Below are positions 19,172 through 27,665 of a stretch of DNA of 64,000 bases, piece by piece. The first letter of the stretch is position 1; every line of letters starts with the position of its first letter. A model generated the notes under the pieces. It was not told the DNA's origin, made no database searches, and saw only the letters and a program-made list of their open reading frames with translations. A program made the translations under genes and the position numbers. Origin of the DNA: Aquamicrobium zhengzhouense (GTDB lineage Bacteria > Pseudomonadota > Alphaproteobacteria > Rhizobiales > Rhizobiaceae); assembly GCF_016124105.1 (NCBI RefSeq), contig NZ_JADGMQ010000002.1, forward strand, positions 124,001 through 188,000, given 5' to 3'.

Positions 19172-20053
19172 ATGATGGTCCATCACTCCGCCAGCACACC
19201 GCCACGGGTGGGCGACCGCCCTGGTATCAGGCGCGCGCTCATCGGCTTCGTCCTCATCTTCGGGACACTTCTTGTTCTTGCGCCGCTTCTGGTGATTTTC
19301 TCGCAAGCGTTTTCGCTGGGCTTAGGTCATTTCGCGGAGACGATTTCGCATCCGGATACGCGCCATGCCATCTACCTGACCGTGGCAACGGCGCTACTTG
19401 CGGTTCCAATCAACACGGCGTTCGGTATTGCCGCGGCATGGGCGATTACGAAGTTCGACTTCTGGGGCAAGCGCTTCCTGCTGATCGTCATCGAGATACC
19501 TTTCTCGGTTTCGCCGATTGTTGCCGGTGTTGCCTATCTCTTCGTCTACGGTCTTCAGGGGCTGTTCGGACCCGCGCTGCAGGCGGCGGATGTGAAGGTT
19601 CTGTTTGCCCTGCCTGGAATTGTGCTGGCATCGATGTTCGTCACCGCACCGTTTGTGGCGCGCGAGTTGATCCCGCTGATGCAAGCCCAAGGTCGCGAAC
19701 TGGAAGAAGCCGCTACGTCACTGGGCGCATCCGGATGGCGCACGTTCCTTACGGTGACGCTTCCCAATATCCGCTGGGCGTTGCTTTACGGCGTGGTGCT
19801 CTGCAACGCACGCGTTATGGGGGAGTTTGGTGCTGTCTCGGTTGTGTCGGGCAAGATACGCGGGCAGACCAACACGCTGCCCCTTCACGTTGAGTTGCTC
19901 TATCACGATTATAATACGGTGGGAGCGTTCGCCGCCGCGTCGATTCTGACAGTGCTGGCACTCTTCACCATCATCGCGAAGGTTCTGCTTGAACGACAGG
20001 GAGCAGGGCGTGCGGGCCGGCCCGCACTCGCAGCCAACAAGGTTGGAACGTAA
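19172..20053 (+). CDS. cysW: Sulfate/thiosulfate ABC transporter permease CysW (CysP-type set)
   Basis: A 293-residue permease with the same blocks as the first CysW: EIPFSVSPIVAGVAYLFVYG, the coupling loop EEAATSLGASGWRTFLTVTL and LCNARVMGEFGAVSVVSGKI. The start is one of two adjacent ATG codons (19172 or 19175). The stop overlaps the following cysA start by 1 bp, indicating coupled translation. Sequence similarity to the minus-strand CysW is clear but partial, so this is not a recent duplication. Confidence 0.93.
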   Translation: MMVHHSASTPPRVGDRPGIRRALIGFVLIFGTLLVLAPLLVIFSQAFSLGLGHFAETISHPDTRHAIYLTVATALLAVPINTAFGIAAAWAITKFDFWGKRFLLIVIEIPFSVSPIVAGVAYLFVYGLQGLFGPALQAADVKVLFALPGIVLASMFVTAPFVARELIPLMQAQGRELEEAATSLGASGWRTFLTVTLPNIRWALLYGVVLCNARVMGEFGAVSVVSGKIRGQTNTLPLHVELLYHDYNTVGAFAAASILTVLALFTIIAKVLLERQGAGRAGRPALAANKVGT

Positions 20054-21075
20054 TGAAGATCGTTCTCGAGAATGTAGTCAAGGAATTCAACACGTTTCGC
20101 GCGGTGCGCGGGGTCTCGCTGGAGATCGGCAGCGGCGAATTGGTGGCGCTGCTGGGGCCTTCGGGTTCGGGCAAGACAACGATCCTTCGCATGGTGGCCG
20201 GGCTGGAATTCGCCGATCAGGGGGCGATCTATTTTGGCGATGAGGATGCTACCAACATTCCGGTCCGCGAGCGCGGTGTTGGTTTCGTGTTCCAGCACTA
20301 TGCTTTGTTCCCGCACATGACAGTCGGCGAGAACATCGCCTTCGGGATGAAGGTGTCAAAGAAGGCGCGGTCGAAGCAAGAGATCACGGATCGGGTCAAC
20401 GATCTGCTCCGTCTGGTCAAGCTTGAAGGTTTGAACGACCGCTTTCCGAGCCAGATTTCGGGCGGGCAGAAACAGCGCGTTGCACTTGCGCGGGCGCTCG
20501 CCGTCGATCCAAAGGTGCTGCTCCTTGACGAGCCGTTCGGCGCACTGGATGCGAATGTACGTCATGATCTTCGACGCTGGCTGCGCGAAATTCATGACGA
20601 GCTGGGCATCACGACCCTGTTCGTAACGCATGACCAGGAGGAAGCGCTCGACCTTGCTGACCGCGTCGTCATCCTCGATCAGGGGGCGATTGTTCAGGAG
20701 GGCACGCCAGAACAGGTGTGCCGTGAGCCAAACTCGGCCTTTGTCATGAAGTTTCTGGGCGACACGAACCGGATCGCAGCCACTGCGGTAAATGGTGTAG
20801 TAGATCTCCCTGGTGCGCGCCTAACCGCGCCCGGGGTGGTCGATGGACCGGTCGACATTCTTGCCCGCCCCGGCGATTTGAGCTGGTCCGCGACGGGCGA
20901 AGGAATTCCAGTTAGCGTAATCCGCGTGATCGATCGCCCGGAGGGTCGTCGTTTTCTGGTGCGGACAGAAAATGGTGAAACCCTTGAACTTGATGTGCCG
21001 GTTAGCACGCGCGCTGCGTCAGGGGATCGTGGCTTCGTGCAGGTTCTGCAAGGCAATGCCTATCCGCGTTCGTGA
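20053..21075 (+). CDS. cysA: Sulfate/thiosulfate ABC transporter ATP-binding protein (CysP-type set)
   Basis: A 340-residue ATPase with Walker [10 protein letters not shown], signature [18 protein letters not shown], Walker [12 protein letters not shown] and [13 protein letters not shown], then a TOBE-like C-terminal domain. It is the last gene of the plus-strand set. The stop codon falls in the loop of a strong hairpin at 21059-21085. Compared with the first CysA it lacks about 20 residues at the C terminus. Both sets carry their own ATPase, so neither depends on the other. Confidence 0.93.
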   Translation: MKIVLENVVKEFNTFRAVRGVSLEIGSGELVALLGPSGSGKTTILRMVAGLEFADQGAIYFGDEDATNIPVRERGVGFVFQHYALFPHMTVGENIAFGMKVSKKARSKQEITDRVNDLLRLVKLEGLNDRFPSQISGGQKQRVALARALAVDPKVLLLDEPFGALDANVRHDLRRWLREIHDELGITTLFVTHDQEEALDLADRVVILDQGAIVQEGTPEQVCREPNSAFVMKFLGDTNRIAATAVNGVVDLPGARLTAPGVVDGPVDILARPGDLSWSATGEGIPVSVIRVIDRPEGRRFLVRTENGETLELDVPVSTRAASGDRGFVQVLQGNAYPRS

Positions 21076-21085
21076 CGCGGATAGG
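21059..21085 (+). terminator. Hairpin overlapping the cysA stop codon
   Basis: CCTATCCGCGT-TCGTG-ACGCGGATAGG is a perfect 11-bp stem with a 5-nt loop. The cysA stop TGA begins in the loop. It is followed by only a weak T-stretch (GAGAATTTCATT), so termination may be partial. It could also protect the 3' end of the cysPTWA mRNA. It lies 14 bp from the end of the convergent small membrane protein gene. Confidence 0.6.
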
Positions 21086-21098
21086 GAGAATTTCATTG

Positions 21099-21224
21099 TC
21101 AGCCAAGAAGGCCGAACACCACCGCAATTGCGAAACCAACAGCCAGTGCAAATGCAAAGTAGCTGAGGACACCAGCTGAATATGCGTGGCGAGGCAGACG
21201 TCTTGAGCTTTCAGAATGGGCCAT
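21099..21224 (-). CDS. Small single-pass membrane protein, 41 residues, unknown function
   Basis: The short frame reads MAHSESSRRLPRHAYSAG, then a hydrophobic stretch of about 23 residues rich in Ala, Val, Phe and Gly, and ends FGLLG before TGA. The layout (basic N terminus, one membrane span, almost no tail) is that of a real inner-membrane micro-protein. GGAGG lies 4 nt before the ATG. It is convergent with the cysPTWA operon. An inverted repeat lies just upstream of its ribosome site. I do not recognise the family. Confidence 0.7.
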   Translation of the reverse strand: MAHSESSRRLPRHAYSAGVLSYFAFALAVGFAIAVVFGLLG

Positions 21225-21244
21225 GGGACCTCCGTTTCCAGCTC

Positions 21245-21265
21245 AGTCTACAAAATTGGTAGACT
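21245..21265. promoter_or_regulatory. Inverted repeat upstream of the small membrane protein gene
   Basis: AGTCTAC-AAAATTG-GTAGACT is a perfect 7-bp inverted repeat with an AT-rich 7-bp centre. It sits about 20 bp upstream of the start codon of the 41-residue protein, in the position of an operator or a leader hairpin. No T-run follows on either side, so it is not a terminator. Confidence 0.5.
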
Positions 21266-21382
21266 TTGTCGATTTCCTTTTTTCACGCTTTGCACGAGTT
21301 TTTTCGCGCGGGTTGCCGAGGCGTATGCGTCGGCATCATCCGCACTAATGCACGAAAAGTCGTTTGGTTCGGCGTGCCGCGT

Positions 21383-22150
21383 TCACTTCATCCAGTGAAG
21401 AGTGGATGAAGTTTCCTTGCTTGGGCGATACTCGGCACCAACCCAGCCGGTGTAGCCGGACGCATCAATGGCAGCGAATATATGCTCATAGGCTATCTCG
21501 CCTGTGCCCGGTTCGTGGCGACCGGGATTGTCTGCAAATTGTAGGTGCGCGATGCGGGGCAGGGCTGAGAGGAACCCTTCGATCAAATTCCCTTCCGTGA
21601 CCTGGCGGTGATAGAAGTCGAATTGAATTGCGAGGTATGGGCGCTCTGCCAGATCAAGCAGCGCGATGGCGTGCTCGGTCCTGCTTGCCAAATAGCGCGG
21701 TACATCACGCTGGTTGCAGGGCTCCGTCATCACGGTCACTCCCATTGGCGCAAATGTATCGGCAGCCAAACGAAGGTTATGCACGAAGGTGTACTCCGCC
21801 TCCTGCTGGGTAATTTCTTCAGGCACCAGGCCCATCAGGACGTTGACGCGCTTGCAGCCAAGGATCTCGACATAGGACCTGGCCTTGGCGACCGCGTCAG
21901 CGAATTCCGCTACCCGACCCGGAACACACGCAAGTCCGTTACCGCCTTTGATAAGGTCGCCAGCCGGAACATTGATGAGGACGATCTCCACTGCCGCGCG
22001 CTGCGCCCGCTCGAAGATCTCTTCGGCAGAAAACTCATAGGGAAACTGAATGTCGACCCCTTTGAAGCCAAGATCCGCAGCGGCCTGGAACCGGTCAAGA
22101 AATGCGTGCTCCTGCAGCATCATCGAAACGTTGATCGAGAAGCGTGGCAT
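21383..22150 (-). CDS. Hydroxypyruvate isomerase family protein (TIM-barrel sugar isomerase)
   Basis: A 255-residue AP-endonuclease-2-type TIM barrel. The opening FSINVSMMLQEHAFLDRF and the metal-binding region VMTEPCNQRDVPRYL and QFDFYHRQVTEGNL match hydroxypyruvate isomerase/OtnI proteins. The start chosen is ATG 22150 (MPRFSIN), with GGAGGA just upstream; an in-frame ATG 12 bp earlier overlaps that ribosome site. It is divergent from acetoacetyl-CoA synthetase across a spacer that carries a TTGTATACA site, so it may share that control. The true substrate could be a 2-oxo-tetronate or another ketose. Confidence 0.82.
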   Translation of the reverse strand: MPRFSINVSMMLQEHAFLDRFQAAADLGFKGVDIQFPYEFSAEEIFERAQRAAVEIVLINVPAGDLIKGGNGLACVPGRVAEFADAVAKARSYVEILGCKRVNVLMGLVPEEITQQEAEYTFVHNLRLAADTFAPMGVTVMTEPCNQRDVPRYLASRTEHAIALLDLAERPYLAIQFDFYHRQVTEGNLIEGFLSALPRIAHLQFADNPGRHEPGTGEIAYEHIFAAIDASGYTGWVGAEYRPSKETSSTLHWMK

Positions 22151-22224
22151 CCTATCCTCCATTAATTTTACGGTGCCAGTGGACCGCCCCGCTGAAGGCG
22201 AGTATTACAGGCCCACGATCTGAA

Positions 22225-22234
22225 TTGTATACAT
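22225..22234. promoter_or_regulatory. TTGTATACAT operator, site 1 (acetoacetyl-CoA synthetase)
   Basis: TTGTATACAT differs from the perfect palindrome TTGTATACAA in one base. It lies 16 bp before the acetoacetyl-CoA synthetase ATG and about 75 bp from the divergent isomerase gene. The same site recurs at 28582, 30382 and 31056. The TNGTNNNACNA pattern is the known half-site arrangement of FadR-subfamily GntR regulators. Confidence 0.65.
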
Positions 22235-22249
22235 TCTGAGGAGGGGTGA

Positions 22250-24286
22250 ATGGTCAAGGAAGGTGATTTCCTGTGGGAAGGCAGCGATGCCTTCAAGGAG
22301 GCAACGGGAGTTGCGGCATTCATCCGTTGGCTGAGAGATGAGCGGGGCCTCGATTTCGCCGACTACCGCGAATTGCAGATCTGGTCCGCCAAGGAGATCG
22401 AGGCCTTCTGGGCCGCAATCTACGACTATTTTGAGGTCATCTCCGACACGCCCTATGAGAGCGTTCTCGTCAAGCGCGAGATGCCGGGCGCGCAGTGGTT
22501 TGTCGGTGCCCGCGTCAACTACGCCGAGCACATCCTGCGTCACGAAGGCGACGATCCCGAGAAGGTGGTTGTACACCATCTGTCCGAGACGCGTGAACTG
22601 GCAGGCATGAAGTGGCGCGAGCTGGGCGACATGACCCGCAAGATCGCGACCCGGCTGCGCGCAATGGGCGTTGTGCCTGGCGATCGCGTGGTCTCCTACA
22701 TGCCGAACATTCCGGAGACGATGGCAGCGATGCTGGCCGTGACGGCGGTTGGGGCAATATGGTCCTCGGCTGCGCCGGAATTTGGCGTCGGCACTGTTGC
22801 CGACCGTTTCTCGCAGATTGCGCCGAAGGTGCTGTTTGCCGCTGACGGCTACCGTTTTGCCGGCAAGGACTTTTCGCGTCGCAAGGAAGTCGCCGACATC
22901 GTTGATGGCCTCTCAAGCCTCGAGCAGGTGATCTGGCTTGACTATCTGAGCGATGAAGGCGCGCCTTCGTTCGACGGAAAGAGCGTGACGCTTTTCAGCG
23001 ATGTGCTGAACGATGCAGTCGTTGCGCGCGAAGACTTCCGCTACGAGCGCGTCGCGCACGACCATCCGCTGTGGATCCTGTTCTCGTCGGGCACGACCGG
23101 TCTGCCGAAGGCGATCGTTCAGAGCCACATCGGCATCATTCTGGAACACTACAAGTCGGCGGTCTTTCACCTGAACCTCAATGCGGACTCGCGCATGTTC
23201 TTCTACTCGACCACCGGTTGGGTGATGTGGAACTCGCTGATGTGGGGCCCGCTCGTGGGCGGCAGCGTCGTTCTCTACGACGGTAGCCCGACCTATCCGG
23301 GTCCGGACCTGCTCTGGAAGCTCGCTGCCGACACCAAGACGACCTCGTTCGGTGCGAGCCCAACCTTCGTCGAGAACATGCGCAAGCATGGCATCGTGCC
23401 GAAGGAGCGTTTCGATCTCGATGCGATCGAAAGCATCATGCTGGCAGGTTCTCCCGCCACGCCGGAAAGCTTCAAGTGGCTCTACGATGCGGTGAAGGAA
23501 GACCTCTGGGTCACCTCCCAGTCGGGCGGCACCGAGTTCTGCTGTGGCCTTGTCGGCGCAACGCCGACACAGCCGGTTTACGCCGGAGAAATTCAGGCTC
23601 CATGCCTCGGCATCGACGTTCGGGTGTTTGACGACGCCGGCAATTCGATGGTCGACGAGGTAGGCGAACTGGTTGTTGCCAGCCCGATGCCGAGCATGCC
23701 GCTGTTCTTCTGGGGCGATAGCGAGTTCAAGAAGTACAAGGAAGCGTATTTCGACACCTATCCGGGTATCTGGCGTCACGGCGACTTCATGAAAATTAAT
23801 AGCCGGGGCGGTTGCTTCGTCTACGGTCGTTCGGACTCGACGCTGAACCGTTTTGGCGTGCGTATCGGCTCGGCCGAGATCTACCGTACCCTTGAGGGCA
23901 TGGAAGAGATCGAGGACAGCCTGATTGTCTGCATCGAGGAGCCGAATGGTGGGTTCTACATGCCGCTGTTCGTGCAGCTGAAGGAGGGCGTTGTCTTTGA
24001 CGAGGCGCTCGATAAGGCGATCCGCAAGCGCCTGCGCGAAGAGCGCAGCCCGCGCCACGTGCCGGACGAAGTGCACGCCGTACCGCTGACGCCGTACACG
24101 CTGACCGGCAAGAAGATGGAAGTGCCGGTGCGCAAGATGCTGATGGGTTGGCCGGTGGCCAAGGCCTACAGCGCCGATGCGATGCGCGATCCAAAGGCGA
24201 TGGAATGGTTCGTCGACTTTGCCGCCAAGCGATTGGCCGAAAAGGGCGAGAGCATGTACGGCAGCCTCGCCAACGAAACGAAGTAA
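22250..24286 (+). CDS. Acetoacetyl-CoA synthetase
   Basis: A 678-residue ANL-superfamily acyl-CoA ligase. The length and the N-terminal acetyl-CoA synthetase-like domain (FWAAIYDYFEV and RVNYAEHILR at about residues 55-95) fit acetoacetyl-CoA synthetase. The AMP-binding motif LFSSGTTGLPKAIV is at about residues 277-290, and YGRSDSTLNRFGVRIGSAEI and the catalytic C-terminal Lys region LTGKKMEVPVRK follow. It activates acetoacetate or a similar 3-oxoacid with ATP and CoA in the cytoplasm. GAGGAGGGG precedes the ATG. The operator upstream links it to the aromatic genes 6-9 kb away. Confidence 0.9.
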   Translation: MVKEGDFLWEGSDAFKEATGVAAFIRWLRDERGLDFADYRELQIWSAKEIEAFWAAIYDYFEVISDTPYESVLVKREMPGAQWFVGARVNYAEHILRHEGDDPEKVVVHHLSETRELAGMKWRELGDMTRKIATRLRAMGVVPGDRVVSYMPNIPETMAAMLAVTAVGAIWSSAAPEFGVGTVADRFSQIAPKVLFAADGYRFAGKDFSRRKEVADIVDGLSSLEQVIWLDYLSDEGAPSFDGKSVTLFSDVLNDAVVAREDFRYERVAHDHPLWILFSSGTTGLPKAIVQSHIGIILEHYKSAVFHLNLNADSRMFFYSTTGWVMWNSLMWGPLVGGSVVLYDGSPTYPGPDLLWKLAADTKTTSFGASPTFVENMRKHGIVPKERFDLDAIESIMLAGSPATPESFKWLYDAVKEDLWVTSQSGGTEFCCGLVGATPTQPVYAGEIQAPCLGIDVRVFDDAGNSMVDEVGELVVASPMPSMPLFFWGDSEFKKYKEAYFDTYPGIWRHGDFMKINSRGGCFVYGRSDSTLNRFGVRIGSAEIYRTLEGMEEIEDSLIVCIEEPNGGFYMPLFVQLKEGVVFDEALDKAIRKRLREERSPRHVPDEVHAVPLTPYTLTGKKMEVPVRKMLMGWPVAKAYSADAMRDPKAMEWFVDFAAKRLAEKGESMYGSLANETK

Positions 24287-24292
24287 GATCCT

Positions 24293-24328
24293 AAAATGCG
24301 CCGCAGTGAAAATTGCGGCGCATTTTTT
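24293..24328 (+). terminator. Rho-independent terminator after acetoacetyl-CoA synthetase
   Basis: AAAATGCGCCGCA pairs with TGCGGCGCATTTT around an 8-nt loop, followed by a T-run. The 13-bp stem lies 7 bp after the stop. It isolates acetoacetyl-CoA synthetase from the following amidase gene. Confidence 0.92.
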
Positions 24329-24389
24329 CTGGTGTCGACCTTGCGAGGAGGCGGGGCGACGTACGGTTTTGCCTGCATGGGAGGATGAT

Positions 24390-25850
24390 GTGGGTTTTGA
24401 CGTTTTCGCCATGTCTGCACGCCAGACGGCGCAGAGGATCGCAGCTGGGGAGATTTCGAGCGTCGAGGTGCTCGATACCTATCTTGCCCGCATCGCGCGG
24501 CTGAACCTTGATCTGAACGCCCTCGTCGCCACTGATTTCGAGCGGGCGAGGGCGCGTGCGGTCGAGGCGGATGCGGCGCTGGCGCGCGGCGAGAACTGGG
24601 GGCCGCTGCACGGCGTGCCGATCACGCTCAAGGAAAGCTTTGACGTCGAAGGCCTGCCGACGACCTGGGGTGAGCCGTCGCTGCGAGACAATTATCCGAA
24701 GCAAAATTCGGCGGTGGCGAAAGCGCTGGTCGATGCCGGCGCGATCATCATGGGCAAGACCAATATTCCCTGGATGATCAGCGACTGGCAGACGTTCAAT
24801 GACGTCTATGGCGAAACGAAGAATCCGTGGGATCTGTCGCGATCGCCAGGTGGTTCATCAGGTGGTGCAGCAGCGGCTGTCGCGGCGGGTTTGACAACAT
24901 TTGATGTCGGCAGCGACATTGGCGGGTCGATCCGCAACCCTTCGCATTATTGCGGCATCTTTGGCCACAAGCCGAGCTTCGGTCTCGTGCCGCAGGATGG
25001 TCACGCGCCGCGCGCAGATGAGCCGGGCGTCGACATCAACGTGCTCGGTCCTTTGGCACGCAACGCCGATGATCTCGAATTCGTGCTCGACATACTGGCG
25101 CGGCCGGAGGGAGAAGATGGCACGGCGTGGAAGCTGGATCTGCCACAACCGCGCAAGATTGCGCCGTCCTCGCTGCGGGTCGCGGTGATGCTGGATTCGC
25201 CGGTATCGAAGGTTGATCAAAGCGTGGTCGACGTGTTGACCGTTGCGATTGCCAAGCTGGCCGAGCGTGGCGTCGTCTTCGATTTCGAAGCCCGTCCGGA
25301 GATCGACTTTGCGCGGGCGCATCGCCTGTTCATGCAGCTGTTGCGCAGCGCGATGGCGGCGGCAGATGACGATGCCAAGCATGTGCGCTTTCGCGAGCTG
25401 GCCGCCTCCTATGCCGACGATGACGACGGCTATGACGCGATGATGGCACGGGCTGCGGTGTGGAGCCGCCAGCAGTGGTTTCAGGCTCACAAGGAGCGCA
25501 ATCTCATTCGCGCGGCGTGGAAGACGTTCTTCGAACGCTTCGACCTCATCATCATGCCGATGGCGGCAACCGCAGCCTATGTGCGCGATACGAAGACGCC
25601 GCGACAGGTGCGCAAGCTTACGGTCAACGGCGAAGAGACGTTCTTTCGCGACCAGTTCTTCTGGGCGGGGCCAGCGTCGCTGTCTTATCTTCCGGCGACG
25701 ATGGCGCCGGCTGGCTTCACCGATGCCGGCTTGCCGGTCGGCATGCAAATCATCGGGTCTTATCTGCGCGACCGCGAGACGATCGCTCTTGCAAAGCTCG
25801 TCGGTCAGGTTGTTGGCGGCGCGGTGCCGCCACCTTCCTGTCGCCACTAG
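24390..25850 (+). CDS. Amidase (amidase-signature family)
   Basis: A 486-residue amidase-signature hydrolase. The Ser-Ser-Lys triad is visible: Lys in PITLKESFD (about residue 79), the cis-Ser in SPGGSSGGAAAA (about 154-165) and the nucleophile in DIGGSIRNPS. The start chosen is GTG 24390, preceded by GGGAGG at 5 nt; the frame is open further upstream but runs through the terminator. It hydrolyses a carboxamide in the cytoplasm; the substrate is not evident. It is transcribed alone and overlaps the convergent gamma-glutamyltransferase gene by 4 bp. Confidence 0.9.
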   Translation: MGFDVFAMSARQTAQRIAAGEISSVEVLDTYLARIARLNLDLNALVATDFERARARAVEADAALARGENWGPLHGVPITLKESFDVEGLPTTWGEPSLRDNYPKQNSAVAKALVDAGAIIMGKTNIPWMISDWQTFNDVYGETKNPWDLSRSPGGSSGGAAAAVAAGLTTFDVGSDIGGSIRNPSHYCGIFGHKPSFGLVPQDGHAPRADEPGVDINVLGPLARNADDLEFVLDILARPEGEDGTAWKLDLPQPRKIAPSSLRVAVMLDSPVSKVDQSVVDVLTVAIAKLAERGVVFDFEARPEIDFARAHRLFMQLLRSAMAAADDDAKHVRFRELAASYADDDDGYDAMMARAAVWSRQQWFQAHKERNLIRAAWKTFFERFDLIIMPMAATAAYVRDTKTPRQVRKLTVNGEETFFRDQFFWAGPASLSYLPATMAPAGFTDAGLPVGMQIIGSYLRDRETIALAKLVGQVVGGAVPPPSCRH

Positions 25851-27586
25851 TCGCCCATCACCGTGCCTTCGCGGCGCTTGTCGGCGGCACCGATCAGGCC
25901 CTCGTCGGTGATCTGGATGATATGCAGGCCGGAATTGAGGTTGGCGATGGCGACCTCGTGGCCGAGCGCGGTAAGTTCGGCTGCAAGCTCTTCTGCGCCT
26001 TCGCCTTCCTCGACGCTTGTGCGGCCGTTAAGATTGGTGACATGGCGAAGGTCGATCGCCTCCTGCGGGTCCATGCCCCAATCAAGGATCGCGATCAGCG
26101 ACAGCGCTGTGTAGTCGATGATCGCAGCGCCGCCAGGGCTTCCGGTCAAAAGCACCGGCTTGCCATTACGCAACACGATGGTCGGCGACATGGACGAGCG
26201 CGGGCGCTTGCCGGGTTCAACGCGGTTTGCCACCGGGGCGTCGTTGGCCTCTGGCGTAAAGGCAAAGTCGGTCAGCTCGTTGTTGAGCAGAAAGCCGCGA
26301 GTCATGACGCGGTTGCCAAAGCCGCTCTCGATGGTGGTCGTGGCCGACAGCATGTTGCCCGCCTTGTCGACGATGACGAAGTGCGAGGTACCCTTTCGCG
26401 GGCGCTCGCCATCGGGCGTCAGGTTATCGTCGCTGAGGCCGGGCGGTGTGCCGGCGTTGGCAACGCCCATCGATTTTGCCGGATCGATCAGTTTGGCTCG
26501 CTCAGTGAGATAGGCTGCGTCGAGCAGGCCGTCAGGGATATCGACAAAATCGCTGTCGGCGACATAGAGGCCGCGATCGGCGAAGGCGAGGCGAGAAGCT
26601 TCGGCGAAGAGATGGCGAAACGCTGCGCCGTCTTCCATCGCTGCGAGGTCGAAGTTGGAGAGCATGCCGAGCATCTGGCCGACGGCGAGCGCGCCCGAGC
26701 TTGGCGGGCCCATGCCGCAGACGTCATAACCGCGATAGTCGGCGCAGATCGGCTCGCGCTTGACGACCTTGTAGGACGCAAGATCCTCGGCGGTCAGGAG
26801 GGTTGGATTGATGTTGGTGGTCAGCGCCGCGACAATGTCGCGCGCAATCTCGCCTGTATAGAACGGCGCGGCGCCCTCTTTGGCGAAAAGCTCGAGCGTT
26901 TGCGCATAGGGGGGGTTCTTGAGCGTGGAACCTTCCGCGATCGGCTTGCCGCCGGGGAGAAAATAATCGGCAGTGGTTATGAAGGTGTCGAGGCCCTTGG
27001 CATCCGCGACGGCCTTGGCAAGGCGCGGGCTGACCTCAAAGCCTTCGGTCGCGGTCTGGATTGCGGGCTGCATCAGCTCGGCCCAGTCTAGGCTGCCGTG
27101 GTCGCGATGAAAGGTTTCGAGCAGCATTGGGGTGCCTAGAACGCCGGCTGAGCGTCCGCCAATGACGGCTGTTGCAAAGTCCATGGCTGTACCATCGGCA
27201 TTCAGCCAATATGTGTCGGTCGCGGCCTTGGGCGCGGTTTCGCGGGCATCGTAGGTGGTGATATCGCTGGTTTCGGCGTCGAAATAGACAAAGAACGCGC
27301 CGCCGCCGAGGCCCGAGCTTTGCGGCTCGACGAGGCCGAGCATCGTCTGGACGACAACCGCAGCATCGGCCGCTGTGCCGCCGCTAGCCAGCACCGCATG
27401 TCCCGCTTCGGTGGCGAGCGGATGCGCGGTCGCGATCATGAAATCTTTGGCGGAGACGGACGATTTTTCGGCGATGGCCGTCGTCGCTTCAGGTTGCGGC
27501 CGGTCCTGCGCAACCGCGTAAGTCGCGGCGAAGGTGGCGCATAAGAGCGCGAGGCCGCTTGATCTCAGGTGAGGGAAAAAGTTCAT
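25847..27586 (-). CDS. ggt: Gamma-glutamyltransferase
   Basis: A 579-residue Ntn-hydrolase precursor with a signal peptide (cleavage near TYAVAQD), so it acts in the periplasm. The autoprocessing site is in GTSHFVIVDKAGNMLSATTT: the Thr after KG becomes the N-terminal nucleophile of the small subunit (about residue 390). GSPGGAAIIDY is the oxyanion/glutamate-binding loop. It cleaves glutathione or gamma-glutamyl amides. Upstream 79 bp separate it from the amidohydrolase gene on the same strand, so co-transcription is possible. Confidence 0.93.
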   Translation of the reverse strand: MNFFPHLRSSGLALLCATFAATYAVAQDRPQPEATTAIAEKSSVSAKDFMIATAHPLATEAGHAVLASGGTAADAAVVVQTMLGLVEPQSSGLGGGAFFVYFDAETSDITTYDARETAPKAATDTYWLNADGTAMDFATAVIGGRSAGVLGTPMLLETFHRDHGSLDWAELMQPAIQTATEGFEVSPRLAKAVADAKGLDTFITTADYFLPGGKPIAEGSTLKNPPYAQTLELFAKEGAAPFYTGEIARDIVAALTTNINPTLLTAEDLASYKVVKREPICADYRGYDVCGMGPPSSGALAVGQMLGMLSNFDLAAMEDGAAFRHLFAEASRLAFADRGLYVADSDFVDIPDGLLDAAYLTERAKLIDPAKSMGVANAGTPPGLSDDNLTPDGERPRKGTSHFVIVDKAGNMLSATTTIESGFGNRVMTRGFLLNNELTDFAFTPEANDAPVANRVEPGKRPRSSMSPTIVLRNGKPVLLTGSPGGAAIIDYTALSLIAILDWGMDPQEAIDLRHVTNLNGRTSVEEGEGAEELAAELTALGHEVAIANLNSGLHIIQITDEGLIGAADKRREGTVMGD

Positions 27587-27665
27587 CGCCGTCTCCTCCT
27601 GCCGCGTGGAAATCCAGCATGACAGGAGGAGTATGGCGTAGATGGCTGGCCGGAGCCAGCGCTGC

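Noticed and set aside
22913-24412. A 499-codon minus-strand frame antisense to acetoacetyl-CoA synthetase
   Set aside because: The plus-strand frame has all ligase motifs, and the antisense product is low-complexity and Arg/His-rich.
25460-27091. A 543-codon plus-strand frame over the amidase 3' end and the gamma-glutamyltransferase gene
   Set aside because: It is the shadow of two real genes; no motifs, and it spans a convergent junction.
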